NCBI RefSeq assembly: GCF_900100955.1
Contig: NZ_FNCC01000008.1
Location: 415,572-479,571 of the forward strand
DNA length: 64,000 nt
Reading direction: 5' to 3'
Origin: Lentzea fradiae
GTDB lineage: Bacteria > Actinomycetota > Actinomycetes > Mycobacteriales > Pseudonocardiaceae
Shown: piece by piece, positions 38,788-48,120 of the stretch
Layout of the letters: the number at the start of each line of letters is the position of its first letter
Position numbering within the stretch: the stretch's first letter is position 1
Program-made: the position numbers and the translations under genes
Notes under the pieces: generated by a model
The model's database searches: none
The model's input: only the letters and a program-made list of their open reading frames with translations
What the model was told of the DNA's origin: nothing

Positions 38788-39795
38788 GTGAGCACTGACC
38801 AGGTCTTCGCCCCACCACTGGACCAGGAGGAGCTCGACGCGGGCTGGGAGTCCTTGCGGATGCCCAACCTGGGACGGCTGGACCAGGACGAGCAGCGCCG
38901 CATCCGCGCGGTGAGCGACCAGGTGGCCGGCCTCGTCGAGCCGTGGCTCGGCGGCGTGTCCGACCAGTACCGGGGACTCAGCTGGACCGTCGCGGTCACG
39001 CTGGCCGCGATCACCCCCGAGCTGTCCGCCGCGGAGCTGGTGCCGGTCGTCAAGCTGTCCTGCTGGACGCTCGTCTTCGACGACGTGTTCGACAACCACC
39101 ACCTGTCGATCGCCGAGCACCACACCAGGATGCGGCGCTACCTCGACTTCCTGGCGGGGGCAGAGGTGGACGCCGCCGACCCCGTCGCCCGGGCTCTGGC
39201 GGACTGCCGCGACGAGCTCCGGTCGGTCCCGCTCTTCGCGGAGCTGGAGCCGGAGTGGAGGTCGGCGCTCGAGGCGACGATGCGCGCCATGATGGTGGAG
39301 TGCGAGTGGCGGCACGCCCACGACGCCGACCCCCAGGCGCTTCCGTCCTTTGAGGACTATCTGGCGAACGCCGTCGAGGCCATCGACTCCCGCCCCGTCA
39401 CCTGGGCCGCCCTCACCGTGATCGGTGACCGGTCCGTGCTGGAGCAGATGGACTTCCTGCACGGCCTGAGCGCCACGCTGGCGCGGTGCATCCGGCTGGC
39501 CAACGACCTGCGCACGCACGTGAAGGAGGCGGGCGAGGGCACGATCAACAGCGTCCTGGTCCTCTCGTCTGCGGACGTCCCCGGACAGCCCGCCGACCCG
39601 CGGCGGCGGCTCGGCCGGGCCCTCCGCGAGATCGCCGCCGACATCGACGTCCACCTGCGGGAGCTCAAGGGACAGGCCGAGAAGCCACGGACGAGCACCG
39701 GCCGCGCGGAGAGGTGGATCGCCGACTGTGCGGACTTCGTCTCCGAGTTCTACTCCCGGCACGAGTACCGAACACTCTTCGATACGGAGTCCTAG
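38788..39795 (+). CDS. Class I terpene synthase
   Basis: 335 residues from a GTG with GGAG upstream; another GTG eight codons earlier has a poorer site. Two metal-binding motifs of class I cyclases are exact: aspartate-rich VFDDVFDNHH near residue 98 and the NSE triad in NDLRTHVKEAGEG near 238. Size is right for a single-domain bacterial alpha-fold synthase. It ionises an allylic or copalyl-type diphosphate. With a class II cyclase and a GGPP synthase immediately after it, the likely substrate is the bicyclic diphosphate made by the class II partner, giving a labdane-related diterpene. The gene's TAG is followed at once by the GTG of the next gene. Confidence 0.92.
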   Translation: MSTDQVFAPPLDQEELDAGWESLRMPNLGRLDQDEQRRIRAVSDQVAGLVEPWLGGVSDQYRGLSWTVAVTLAAITPELSAAELVPVVKLSCWTLVFDDVFDNHHLSIAEHHTRMRRYLDFLAGAEVDAADPVARALADCRDELRSVPLFAELEPEWRSALEATMRAMMVECEWRHAHDADPQALPSFEDYLANAVEAIDSRPVTWAALTVIGDRSVLEQMDFLHGLSATLARCIRLANDLRTHVKEAGEGTINSVLVLSSADVPGQPADPRRRLGRALREIAADIDVHLRELKGQAEKPRTSTGRAERWIADCADFVSEFYSRHEYRTLFDTES

Positions 39796-41262
39796 GTGTC
39801 ACGACACGACGAGATCGCCGAACTGCTGAACCAGGTCGGTCCGGGCCGGGTGACCGACTCGGCCTACGACGTCGGACGGGTGGCCCGGCTCGGGGACGTG
39901 GATCCCGATCTGTCGGGCGGAGCCCTGGACTGGCTCCGGCGGCACCAGCTGGCCGACGGAGCCTGGGGCGCCCCGCACCTCGACTACCACCACGACAGGC
40001 TGATCTGCACGCTGTCCGCCGTGACCGCCCTCGCGCGGACCGGCGACCCGTCCGACCGGCAGCGCGTCGAGCGCGGGGCGGCGGTGCTCGCGAACGACCT
40101 CAAGAGCCTCGGCGACGACGCGGCCGGTGAGACGATCGGCTTCGAGCTGCTCGCCCCCGCACTGCTCGGCGAGGCCAGGGAGCTGGGCGTCGTCGGTGAC
40201 GAGGTGGACGAGGTGCTGGCCGGGCTCGTCGCGGAGCGCGAGGCCAAGCTGGCCAGGGTGCCGTCCGGGTTCATCAACGGCGAGTCCGTCCTCGCGCACT
40301 CCGTCGAGATGGCGGGCGCCGCCGAGCTGCACCTGGTAGACCTGGAGAACCTGCTGGGGCACAACGGTTCGGTGGGGTACAGCCCCGCCGCGACGGCCTG
40401 GTACGCCGCCACCACCGGCGACAGCGCCGCGCTGGGATACCTCAGGACCGTGACCGGCGCCGACGGCGGAGTGCCCAACGTCGGCCCCATCGACGTCTTC
40501 GAGAACGTGTGGACGCTCTACAACGTCGGGCTGACGCGGTCCGGCCCCTTCCCGGCGCGCGATCGGCTGCTGGCGGCCGTGGAAGGCGCCTGGACGCCCG
40601 GCCGGGGGGTCAGCTTCGGCTCCGGGTTCCGGCCGGAGGACGGCGACGACACCGCGGTCACCTCCGAGGTGCTGTCCCGCGCGGGCAGGGCGGCGGACCT
40701 CGACGCGTTGATCTCCTACGAGGGGCCCGAGCACTTCCACTGCTGGCCGACCGAACGGAACCCCTCGGTCAGCACCAACGTGCACATGCTGGGCGCCCTG
40801 CGGGCCGCGGGACTGCCCGGCGACGACCCGGCGGTCCGCAAAACGGTGCGGTACCTGGAGAACAGCCAGGACCGGTCCGGCTTCTGGCTCGACAAGTGGC
40901 ACGCGTCGCCGTACTACGTGACCGCGCACGCCGTGCTGGCGGGCGAGGGCCTGCCGGACGAGATCTTCGCGCACGCCCTGGACTGGCTGCTCCGGACGCA
41001 GCGGCCCGACGGGTCCTGGGGCTCGTACCTGTCCACCGCGGAGGAGACCGCCTACTGCCTCCAGGCGCTCACGATGGCGCTGCGGCGCGGGGAAACCGTG
41101 CCCGTGCAAGCACTGCGCCGCGGTCACGACTGGCTGGCGCGGCACGCCACCGGGCCGTACCCGTGGCTGTGGATCGGGAAGTGCCTGTACTCGCCCGACG
41201 TCGTGGTGAGGTCCGCGGTCCTGTCCGCACTGGCGCTGGTCGAGGAAGAGGTGTCCCGGTGA
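39796..41262 (+). CDS. Class II diterpene cyclase (DxDD)
   Basis: 488 residues from a GTG adjoining the previous stop. It has prenyltransferase/squalene-cyclase-type beta-gamma repeats (LDWLRRHQLADGAWGAP, LDWLLRTQRPDGSWGSYL) and the protonating acid motif DGDDTAV at residues 282-285, the DxDD of class II diterpene cyclases. There is no DDxxD motif, so it should not ionise the diphosphate. Length is typical for bacterial copalyl-diphosphate-type cyclases. It would cyclise GGPP to a bicyclic diphosphate for the neighbouring class I enzyme. Stereochemistry cannot be told. Confidence 0.93.
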   Translation: MSRHDEIAELLNQVGPGRVTDSAYDVGRVARLGDVDPDLSGGALDWLRRHQLADGAWGAPHLDYHHDRLICTLSAVTALARTGDPSDRQRVERGAAVLANDLKSLGDDAAGETIGFELLAPALLGEARELGVVGDEVDEVLAGLVAEREAKLARVPSGFINGESVLAHSVEMAGAAELHLVDLENLLGHNGSVGYSPAATAWYAATTGDSAALGYLRTVTGADGGVPNVGPIDVFENVWTLYNVGLTRSGPFPARDRLLAAVEGAWTPGRGVSFGSGFRPEDGDDTAVTSEVLSRAGRAADLDALISYEGPEHFHCWPTERNPSVSTNVHMLGALRAAGLPGDDPAVRKTVRYLENSQDRSGFWLDKWHASPYYVTAHAVLAGEGLPDEIFAHALDWLLRTQRPDGSWGSYLSTAEETAYCLQALTMALRRGETVPVQALRRGHDWLARHATGPYPWLWIGKCLYSPDVVVRSAVLSALALVEEEVSR

Positions 41263-42326
41263 GCCCCCACCCCAGCCGCACGGCCGAGCGTCTCACCGCC
41301 GACCTCGACCTCGTCCGGCACCGGGTCGACGCCTACCTCACCGACCTGTTCGACCGCGCCCTGCGCGACAGCGAGACGGTGCTCGATGCCGGCTCGCCCG
41401 GCCTGGAACCGTTGCGCACCATGGCCTTGTCCGGGGGCAAGCGGATCCGGCCCGCCTTCGTCCACTGGGGATTCGTCGCCGCGGGCGGCGACCCGGACGA
41501 CGGGTGCGCCGTCGAGGCGGGCGCGGTCGTGGAGCTGCTGCACCTCTTCGCGCTCGTGCACGACGACGTGATGGACGAGTCGCCCACGCGGCGGTCTGCC
41601 CCGACGATCCAGGTCCTGTTCGCCGACCGGCACCGCTCACTCGGCCTGCGGGGCCAGGCCCAGCGCTACGGCGAGAACATGGCGATCCTGCTCGGCGACT
41701 TCGCGCTGCTGACGTGCACCGAGCTGCTGCTGTCGCTGCCGCGGCGAGCGCAGCGCCTCTTCTACCGCGCGGCCAACCAGCTCATGCTCGGCCAGTACCT
41801 CGACCTGGAGAACGCCGCCGCGCCCGCCGTCGACGACGAGACGGCGTCGAGGACCGCGTTGCTGAAGACGGCGAGCTACACGGTCGAAGGCCCGCTGCTG
41901 GTGGGGGCGGCGCTGACCTCCAGAGGCCCGGAGCTGGACCCGTACCTGCGCGCCTACGGACGGGCCGTCGGCCTGGCGTTCCAGTACCGCGACGACCTGC
42001 TCGACGTCTTCGGGGACGAGTGGGAGACCGGCAAGCCGGTCGCCGGTGACGTCACGCACCAGAAGGCGACCCGGCTCCTCGCCGGCCTCCGGCACCAGGC
42101 GGCGGGCGGAGACCGCACCCTGCTGCTGCCCGGCGAACCGGCCGTCGCCGACCTGGAGTCGCTGCGGTCGCTGCTGCTGCGCACCGGCGCCGTCGACGAG
42201 GTGGAGACCCTCATCGGCGACCTGGTCGGGGAAGCGGTCACGGCCATCACGGCGGCACCGATCACCGCGTCCAGCAGGGACGTCCTGATCGACGCCGCCC
42301 ATTTCGCGGGTGCCCGCCGGTGGTGA
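41259..42326 (+). CDS. Geranylgeranyl-diphosphate-type synthase
   Basis: 355 residues, GTG overlapping the cyclase stop. Trans-isoprenyl diphosphate synthase: GGKRIRPAFV near residue 62 for IPP binding, first aspartate-rich motif HDDVMDESPTRR near 101-112 and second motif FQYRDDLLDVFGD near 244. Produces the C20 (or C15) diphosphate for the two cyclases. Chain length is inferred as C20 because a class II diterpene-type cyclase accompanies it; the residues before the first aspartate motif (LLHLFALVHDD) have no obvious large blocking residue except Phe, so C15 cannot be excluded. Confidence 0.93.
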   Translation: MSPHPSRTAERLTADLDLVRHRVDAYLTDLFDRALRDSETVLDAGSPGLEPLRTMALSGGKRIRPAFVHWGFVAAGGDPDDGCAVEAGAVVELLHLFALVHDDVMDESPTRRSAPTIQVLFADRHRSLGLRGQAQRYGENMAILLGDFALLTCTELLLSLPRRAQRLFYRAANQLMLGQYLDLENAAAPAVDDETASRTALLKTASYTVEGPLLVGAALTSRGPELDPYLRAYGRAVGLAFQYRDDLLDVFGDEWETGKPVAGDVTHQKATRLLAGLRHQAAGGDRTLLLPGEPAVADLESLRSLLLRTGAVDEVETLIGDLVGEAVTAITAAPITASSRDVLIDAAHFAGARRW

Positions 42327-42369
42327 GCGGACGACCCTGCCCGGTCCTCGACGAGAAGGTGGGACGACG

Positions 42370-43584
42370 ATGACGAAACCGGAAACCCGGCAGGTGGCGC
42401 CAGACCGCCCCGAGGTCGACTTCGACCACCACTCGGCCGACTTCCGCGAACGCAACCACGAGATCATGGACGACCTCAGGTCGCGCTGCCCGGTGGCCCA
42501 CACCGAGGCGCACGGCGGCTTCTGGGTGCTCACCGACTACCAGTCGGTGACGTCCGCGCTGCGCGACGACGAGCTGTTCAGCTCCCGCCCGTCCGTGGGC
42601 ATCCCGCCGTCCCCGATCCCGATGCCGATCCTGCCCGCCGAGACCGACCCGCCCCTCACCGGCGAACTGCGCGCGATCACCGCCCGCCACTTCTCCCGCG
42701 CGGCCGTTCAGGCGGCCGAACCAGCCATCCGGGAGATGACCGGCGACCTGATCGACCGGTTCGCCGGGCGAGGCGAGTGCGACATCGTGACCGAGCTGGC
42801 AACCCCGTTGCCCGCCCGCGTGATCCTCTCGATGCTCGACTTCGACCAGGACCGCTGGGCGGAGTGGGTCGAGTGCGTGCACGCCGTCCTGCACGACCGG
42901 ACCACCGAGCCGGAGAAGGCGGCCGAAGCCGCGGGGAAGATCTTCACCACCATCACCGAGGAGATGACGCGGCGCACCGAGAACGGCCTCGGCGACGACC
43001 TCCTCAGCGCCATCATGCGCGGCACCGTGGAAGGCCGCCCCCTCGAAGCGATCGAGGTCATCATGTACGCCTTCGTGATGTTCCTGGCGGGCATGGACAC
43101 CACGAGCGGACTGCTGGGCAACGCGCTGGTCGAACTGGACCGGCGACCGGACCTGCGCCGGCGGTTGATCGAGGACAGGTCGCTGCTGGCCACGGCCACC
43201 GAGGAGTTCCTCCGACGGGACACGCCGTCCCAGGGCCTGGCCAGGACGGTCACCCGCGACACGACGTTCTTCGGACAGCGGCTGAACGAGGGCGACTCGG
43301 TGCTGATGATGTTCGCGGCCGCCAACCGCGATCCCGCCGTCTTCGACCGTCCGGACGAGATCGACCTCGACAGGCCGCACTACCGGCACCTGGCCTTCGG
43401 CATCGGCGCGCACCACTGCCTGGGAGCCAACCTCGCCCGCACCATGTTCCGCGTCGTGCTGGACGAGATCCTCACGCGCCTCCCGGACTTCCGGGTCACC
43501 GGGCCGGGAGAGCGCTTCGCCGACGCCGGCGAGATCCACGCCCTGCGCAGCCTGCCCGTCGCCTTCACGCCCAGCCTGTCCTGA
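42370..43584 (+). CDS. Cytochrome P450
   Basis: 404 residues; ATG chosen because the upstream in-frame stretch is not conserved-looking and the first helices start after it. P450 landmarks: I-helix MFLAGMDTTSG, K-helix ExxR in EEFLRRDTP, and heme loop HLAFGIGAHHCLGANLAR with the cysteine ligand near residue 350. Size and soluble N-terminus are those of a bacterial class I P450. Last gene of the terpenoid operon, 43 bases after the prenyl synthase; probably oxidises the diterpene to give a hydroxyl that could later be acylated. No ferredoxin gene is adjacent. Confidence 0.95.
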   Translation: MTKPETRQVAPDRPEVDFDHHSADFRERNHEIMDDLRSRCPVAHTEAHGGFWVLTDYQSVTSALRDDELFSSRPSVGIPPSPIPMPILPAETDPPLTGELRAITARHFSRAAVQAAEPAIREMTGDLIDRFAGRGECDIVTELATPLPARVILSMLDFDQDRWAEWVECVHAVLHDRTTEPEKAAEAAGKIFTTITEEMTRRTENGLGDDLLSAIMRGTVEGRPLEAIEVIMYAFVMFLAGMDTTSGLLGNALVELDRRPDLRRRLIEDRSLLATATEEFLRRDTPSQGLARTVTRDTTFFGQRLNEGDSVLMMFAAANRDPAVFDRPDEIDLDRPHYRHLAFGIGAHHCLGANLARTMFRVVLDEILTRLPDFRVTGPGERFADAGEIHALRSLPVAFTPSLS

Positions 43585-43712
43585 CCGGACCGGCCTTCAC
43601 CCGGCTGACCCGACGTCCGGACGAAAGCCGGTCGTGCACGGCCTTCCACAAGGAGCGGAAGACCCGAGCCGGTTCAACGCGCGCATGACGCCAACCTCAG
43701 CGGAACCGCTCA

Positions 43713-43748
43713 ACCGTCCTACCCCGGCGATCGCCGGGGTAGGACGGT
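43713..43748. terminator. Bidirectional terminator-like perfect palindrome
   Basis: Perfect 18 + 18 base inverted repeat (arms start ACCGTCCTACCCCGGCGA) between the convergent P450 and M15 genes. It would form a very stable hairpin on either strand and so probably ends both transcripts. No U tract. Confidence 0.8.
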
Positions 43749-43763
43749 GACCCGGCCCGGTGT

Positions 43764-44600
43764 TCAGCGCGAACGCTGGTACTCCTCCCAGGTGCGGATC
43801 GTGACGCGAGGCCCGTCGTCGGGTCCGTGGTTGGCGAGACCGTTGAACCCGAGGTAGTAGTCACCGACCTGGTTGCGGGCCTGGGTGGCCTGGTCGGTGT
43901 CGTTGATCGCCACGCCGTGGATGTGCCACGGCCAGTTGCCCTGCGACGGGCTGCGCAGCCAAGCGGCGAAGCCGACCTGGCGCAGTGCGCGGACAGCGGC
44001 GGTGCGGGTCGCGGTGGACATGCCGTCGACCTCGATGTCCACGGCGCCACCGCCGTCGTGGGTGCCGGCGGAGGTCGGGTCGCCGCCGGGGTTGTAGGAG
44101 CCCTGCGACAGCACGAGCCTGCGTCCCAGCAGGCGTTCCGCCTCGGTGAGCATCGACTGCGTGCGGGCGTTGACGACGTACCCGTCGCGCTGGACCTTGG
44201 CGCCCGGCTTGATCACGTTCGAGACGGTGTACCTGCCCTCGCCGAGCTTGGCCAGCGAGGTGGCGCCGGGCAGGCCGTTCGCGTCCAGGCCGGTGTAGCC
44301 GAGCGAGCGCTGGTAGGCCGCGTACGCCGAGATGGTGGTGGTGCCGAAGTAACCGTCGACCCAGCGGGCTTCCAGCAGGTTGCGTGCCTGCAGCGCCCGT
44401 TCGACCGCCAGCACGGACGCCTTGGCACCCGGTGTGAGCGTGTCGTCCGCGCGGCGGGGGTCGATCTGGGCGGCCAGGACAGTGGCTTCCATGTTGACGA
44501 CGGGCAGCGCGGCGGTCGCGACCGGCGTCGCGCTCAGCGTCAGGCTGCCCAGGGCGGTGAGGGTCGCGATGACGCCCCAGGTCTTCGACTTCGTTTCCAT
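43764..44600 (-). CDS. Secreted M15-like peptidase with peptidoglycan-binding-type domain
   Basis: 278 residues. An N-terminal signal peptide is visible (METKSK followed by a hydrophobic stretch ending near ATAALP). Residues ~60-110 resemble a PG_binding_1 module (VDGYFGTTTISAYAAYQRSL). The C-terminal part has the zinc-binding pattern of M15/VanY-like D,D- or L,D-peptidases: SAGTHDGGGAVDIEV and NWPWHIHGVAI. It should act on cell-wall peptidoglycan outside the membrane. It is convergent to the terpenoid operon and separated by the strong palindrome, so it does not appear to be part of the cluster. An all-housekeeping role is likely. Confidence 0.87.
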   Translation of the reverse strand: METKSKTWGVIATLTALGSLTLSATPVATAALPVVNMEATVLAAQIDPRRADDTLTPGAKASVLAVERALQARNLLEARWVDGYFGTTTISAYAAYQRSLGYTGLDANGLPGATSLAKLGEGRYTVSNVIKPGAKVQRDGYVVNARTQSMLTEAERLLGRRLVLSQGSYNPGGDPTSAGTHDGGGAVDIEVDGMSTATRTAAVRALRQVGFAAWLRSPSQGNWPWHIHGVAINDTDQATQARNQVGDYYLGFNGLANHGPDDGPRVTIRTWEEYQRSR

Positions 44601-45117
44601 GCGGTGGTTTCTCTCTGTTCGGTCGAACGCGGCCGCGTCCGGATCGGCCGCCGAGGCAGCGTGAGGCGTTGCCCGAGCAGAAGGATCGAGCAGGCCGCTG
44701 ACAAAGACCTGACACGCGGCCGGTTCCCGTGCGGCTTGCGCGGACCGTTCCGTTCACTCCGGCTTCTGCGACATCTTCGGCGTCACCACGGGGATAAGAA
44801 CGCGGCCCTGGCCGGCAGGCCGTCTATCGTGCGGCGCCAGTCAGAGCCCCGGGGAAGGGAATCCCGGTCCCTGAACAATTCGACGTCCGCGCGTGTAGGA
44901 CCGCAACCCTGAATCGTCGTTTCGGCCGCCGGAAGAGCAATAGATGGACAAAAAGACGACATCGCGGGCCGTGGACGTCGCCCTGCCGCAGGTCGGCCCG
45001 GCAGCGGTGCACGCAGAGCTTCTGCCTGTCCGGCGGGGGGAGCAGGGCGTGGCTCGTAACACGGAAAGGTGAACCAACGGCGAAGCCCGGCGTTTGACGC
45101 TAGAAAGGAGGGGCGGC
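44601..45117. other. Intergenic region between M15 gene and receptor-like gene
   Basis: No convincing gene. It separates a minus-strand from a plus-strand gene and must hold both promoters. TTGACGCTAG lies about 25 bases before the short Cys-rich ORF. I could not assign further sites. Confidence 0.4.
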
Positions 45118-45273
45118 ATGTGTTCGACTCATGGGGGGTGTTGTCTCGTACGTGTATTCCGCAGGTCGGTGGAATACGCGGCGACATTGCTCTTTCGTGA
45201 CCGCGGGTGCAGACCAGGAGTTACAGTCGGATTCCCCATTCGGGAGCGGCCTCACGTCGGAGGAGAACGGTGA
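45118..45273 (+). CDS. Short Cys-rich ORF, possible leader peptide
   Basis: 51 codons from an ATG with AAGGAGG upstream, an almost perfect ribosome-binding site; product begins MCSTHGGCCLVRVFRRS and contains four cysteines. Its TGA overlaps the GTG of the receptor-like gene (GTGA), so translation of the two is linked. It may be a regulatory leader whose translation through the Cys codons influences the downstream gene, as in known Cys-containing leader peptides of actinobacteria, or a small protein in its own right. Not recognised by family. Confidence 0.4.
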   Translation: MCSTHGGCCLVRVFRRSVEYAATLLFRDRGCRPGVTVGFPIRERPHVGGER

Positions 45274-48014
45274 TCGAGATCAACACTGCCGAGCTGCCGT
45301 CGTCCGTCGACGTCATGGACGAACTCCTGAAGCTGGTCCAGGGCCTGACCGAGCGTCCGAGGTTCGGCGAGCTGCCAGGAAGGCGGCCAGGCGCCCGCGC
45401 CGGGAACGACCGGGGCATCCCCCTGCTCTGCCTGGTTCGCGAGCACGGGTCGGCCGGTCTGCTGAAGGTCCTGCGCACGCACCTGCTCGACGCCCACCCC
45501 GGCCGGATCCCGCACGCGTACCACAAGTTCCCCGACACCGAGGGGGAGAGCCTGCCGCCGGACCAGGTCGCGGAAGTGGGCGCGGTGCTGGCGGCGGTGG
45601 CCCGCGAGCTGTCCGGAGCGGCCAACGCACGCTACGGGCGGCATGAGTTCCCGCGTTTCCGGCTCGTCTACTGGTTGATGAACCAGCCGGCGGAGGACGG
45701 CGAGCACGAGTCGGCCACGAGCCTGCTGACCCGGCTGCGCGAACGCGACCTGCGCGGCCGCACCGAAGACGACCTGATCCCCCAGGAGGCGATCGACACC
45801 GCCGCCGACGCCGTGCCGTGGTGGGCGCGCGTCGCGCTGAAGGTGTTGCCCACGTTCCTGTTCCGGGCGAAGCTGCGCGGTCTGGTTCCGGGCGGGGAGT
45901 ACCGGTGGCTGCTGCGCCAGCCCTACCTCGCACCGCACGACCCCGGCACGTTCCTCGGCTTCGCCGAACGGCTCACCGGCACGCTCGCGCCCGGCCGGGG
46001 CGCGGAACCGCACGAGGACGCGGGGCAGCTCGCCAAGCTCCTGGTCAACGCGTTCCTGGAGGACGTGCGCCGGGACTACCGGCGCACACCGTGGCGGGTC
46101 AGGTCGGCCCGCCGCACCGTCTACCCGGTGGTGCTGCTCGACGGCATCCGCCGCGACAACGGCGGCTACGCGCTGCTGAAGCTGATCAACGACGTGCGCA
46201 ACGACACCGGCTCGTTCGACCCGCTGATCATCATCAGCGGCAGCGAGAAGGTGCCGCCCGACGCGGCGGCGGCGGACGAGCGCGCCCCGGCGTGGGTGGA
46301 GAACGCCGGGCGCGCCTACGAGACCTGGACGCACAAGCTCGCCGCGAACAGCCGGGCCCGCCGGCCGGCGGCGTGGTTCCTGCCGCTGCGGGTGCCGCCG
46401 GTGGAGATCAAACCCGGCGACGTGCGGCCGCTGGCGACGCTGACCGTCCGGCCGGCCCCGTTCTGGTCGCGGACGTCCTTCCTCGCGATGGTGGTCGTGC
46501 TGCTGCTCGGAGTCGTCGCGGCGGGCGGGTACTGGCGGATCACCGCGGCCGCGGCGGAACGCGACACGCACTGCGGGTTGTCGCCGGGCGACGCGAACTT
46601 CGAGACGCTGACCAAGCTCGGCGAGGCCGACTGCGTCGGCGTGAGCAGCAGGGCGATCCCGCTGCTCGACGGCGGGACCAGCGAGCTCAGGGACCGCTTC
46701 ATGCGGGTGCAGAAGCAGATCGCCCACCAGAACGAGCAGGTGGACCAGGCCAAGGAGGACAAGCCGGAGCGTCCTTTCGCGACGGTCGTGTACGTGTCGG
46801 CGATGAGCAGCCAGCCCGAGACGCTGGCCACGAACACCGCGCGGCTCATGGGCGTGGCGGCGATGCAGGCGCGGTTGCTGGACGACCACGGCAACGGCCA
46901 TCCGCTGATCAAGGTGTTGCTGGGCAACGCCGGCCGGACCATGCAGTACGGCGACAAGCTCGTCGAGCACCTGAAGACCTGGATGCGCCGCGACCCGACG
47001 GTCGTGGGCGTGCTCGGCCTGGCGCAGAGCCGCGAGACCACCCGGAAGACGATCGACAAGCTGGGCAGGCAAGGGCTTCCCACGGTGGCCGCCACGTTGT
47101 CGGCGAACGGGTTCCCGGCGGTGTCCTCGCGGTACTTCCAGATCTCGCCGACCAACGACAGGGAGGCGCGCGTCGCCGTCGCGTACGCGAACATCAAGTA
47201 CCCGGACCACAACAAGGTCCGGATCGTGCGTTCGGCGGACGAGACCGACCTCTACTCCGCTGACCTCGCCCAGAGCTTCCGCGCCCGCTTCGCCGACAAG
47301 AGCCTGGGGAGGACCAGGGAAGTGCTCCCGGACCTGGCCTACCGCCCCAGCACCGAGAAGGACCACACGGACGCCCGCGTGATCGGGCAGCAGCTCTGCC
47401 AGGGCACGCCGGACACGCTGGTCCTCTACGCGGGCCGTCCCGGCGAGTTCGTCGACCTGCTGGACGGCATCGCCGGTTCGTGTGCCGGGCAGCTGGCCAT
47501 GCTCACCGACGACGACATCGTGCGGTACGCCGCCGACACGGAACTGCGGACGAAGCACCCGAGCGTCACGTACGACGTGCTGTCCTTCGCGGTCGGTTCG
47601 AACTTCTGCACCGCGAAGGAGGACATCTACCGGAAGATGCGGCAGATCTTCGAATCCGACTGCAAGGACGACCCGAACCTGTTCGTAGACGGCCAGGCCA
47701 CGCTCGCCTACGACGCCCTCGACCTCTACGCGCACGCCATGAAGGAACTGCTGCCGGTCACCAGGCCGTCGTCCGGCGACCTGTGGAAGACGATCAGCGA
47801 CATCGGCCGTCCTCCGGTGAACCCCGGCCCCGCCCGCGACGCCGCTCCCGATCCGAGCAGCCTGCCGGTGCTGGAGGGCAAGAGCGGGAGGATCGACTTC
47901 CGGGGAACGCAGGTCCCGCAGGAGAAGCGGATCGTGATCCTCCACGTCGCCCAGGGAGACCCGCCCGTGCTGCACGCGACCTGCGACGAGACCTGCGTCC
48001 TGTCGCCGTCCTGA
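45270..48014 (+). CDS. One-pass membrane protein with extracellular substrate-binding-protein domain
   Basis: 914 residues; GTG chosen for its GGAGGAG site. Residues 1-~400 are soluble, Arg-rich and unrecognised; a segment near 300 (YPVVLLDGIRRDNGGYALLK, then FDPLIIISGSEK) looks like alternating strands and helices of an ATPase-like fold without a P-loop. A single transmembrane helix follows (FLAMVVVLLLGVVAAGGYW, about 400-420). The rest resembles a branched-chain amino-acid-type periplasmic binding protein (TVVYVSAMSS, VVGVLGLAQSRETTR, PTVAATLSANGF, YFQISPTNDREARVAVAY). It thus looks like a sensor with an outside ligand domain and inside effector domain, not a transporter subunit; no permease or ATPase genes adjoin it. 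Confidence 0.75.
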   Translation: MIEINTAELPSSVDVMDELLKLVQGLTERPRFGELPGRRPGARAGNDRGIPLLCLVREHGSAGLLKVLRTHLLDAHPGRIPHAYHKFPDTEGESLPPDQVAEVGAVLAAVARELSGAANARYGRHEFPRFRLVYWLMNQPAEDGEHESATSLLTRLRERDLRGRTEDDLIPQEAIDTAADAVPWWARVALKVLPTFLFRAKLRGLVPGGEYRWLLRQPYLAPHDPGTFLGFAERLTGTLAPGRGAEPHEDAGQLAKLLVNAFLEDVRRDYRRTPWRVRSARRTVYPVVLLDGIRRDNGGYALLKLINDVRNDTGSFDPLIIISGSEKVPPDAAAADERAPAWVENAGRAYETWTHKLAANSRARRPAAWFLPLRVPPVEIKPGDVRPLATLTVRPAPFWSRTSFLAMVVVLLLGVVAAGGYWRITAAAAERDTHCGLSPGDANFETLTKLGEADCVGVSSRAIPLLDGGTSELRDRFMRVQKQIAHQNEQVDQAKEDKPERPFATVVYVSAMSSQPETLATNTARLMGVAAMQARLLDDHGNGHPLIKVLLGNAGRTMQYGDKLVEHLKTWMRRDPTVVGVLGLAQSRETTRKTIDKLGRQGLPTVAATLSANGFPAVSSRYFQISPTNDREARVAVAYANIKYPDHNKVRIVRSADETDLYSADLAQSFRARFADKSLGRTREVLPDLAYRPSTEKDHTDARVIGQQLCQGTPDTLVLYAGRPGEFVDLLDGIAGSCAGQLAMLTDDDIVRYAADTELRTKHPSVTYDVLSFAVGSNFCTAKEDIYRKMRQIFESDCKDDPNLFVDGQATLAYDALDLYAHAMKELLPVTRPSSGDLWKTISDIGRPPVNPGPARDAAPDPSSLPVLEGKSGRIDFRGTQVPQEKRIVILHVAQGDPPVLHATCDETCVLSPS

Positions 48015-48120
48015 GCCGGACCGGCCTGCCGGCTCGCGTGTCTCAGCGAGCTCGACCGTCCTCGCCGGTGAGGGGAGGGGACGCGTCCTGAACCGGTCTC
48101 CGGCTGCGCGGAAAGACTCG

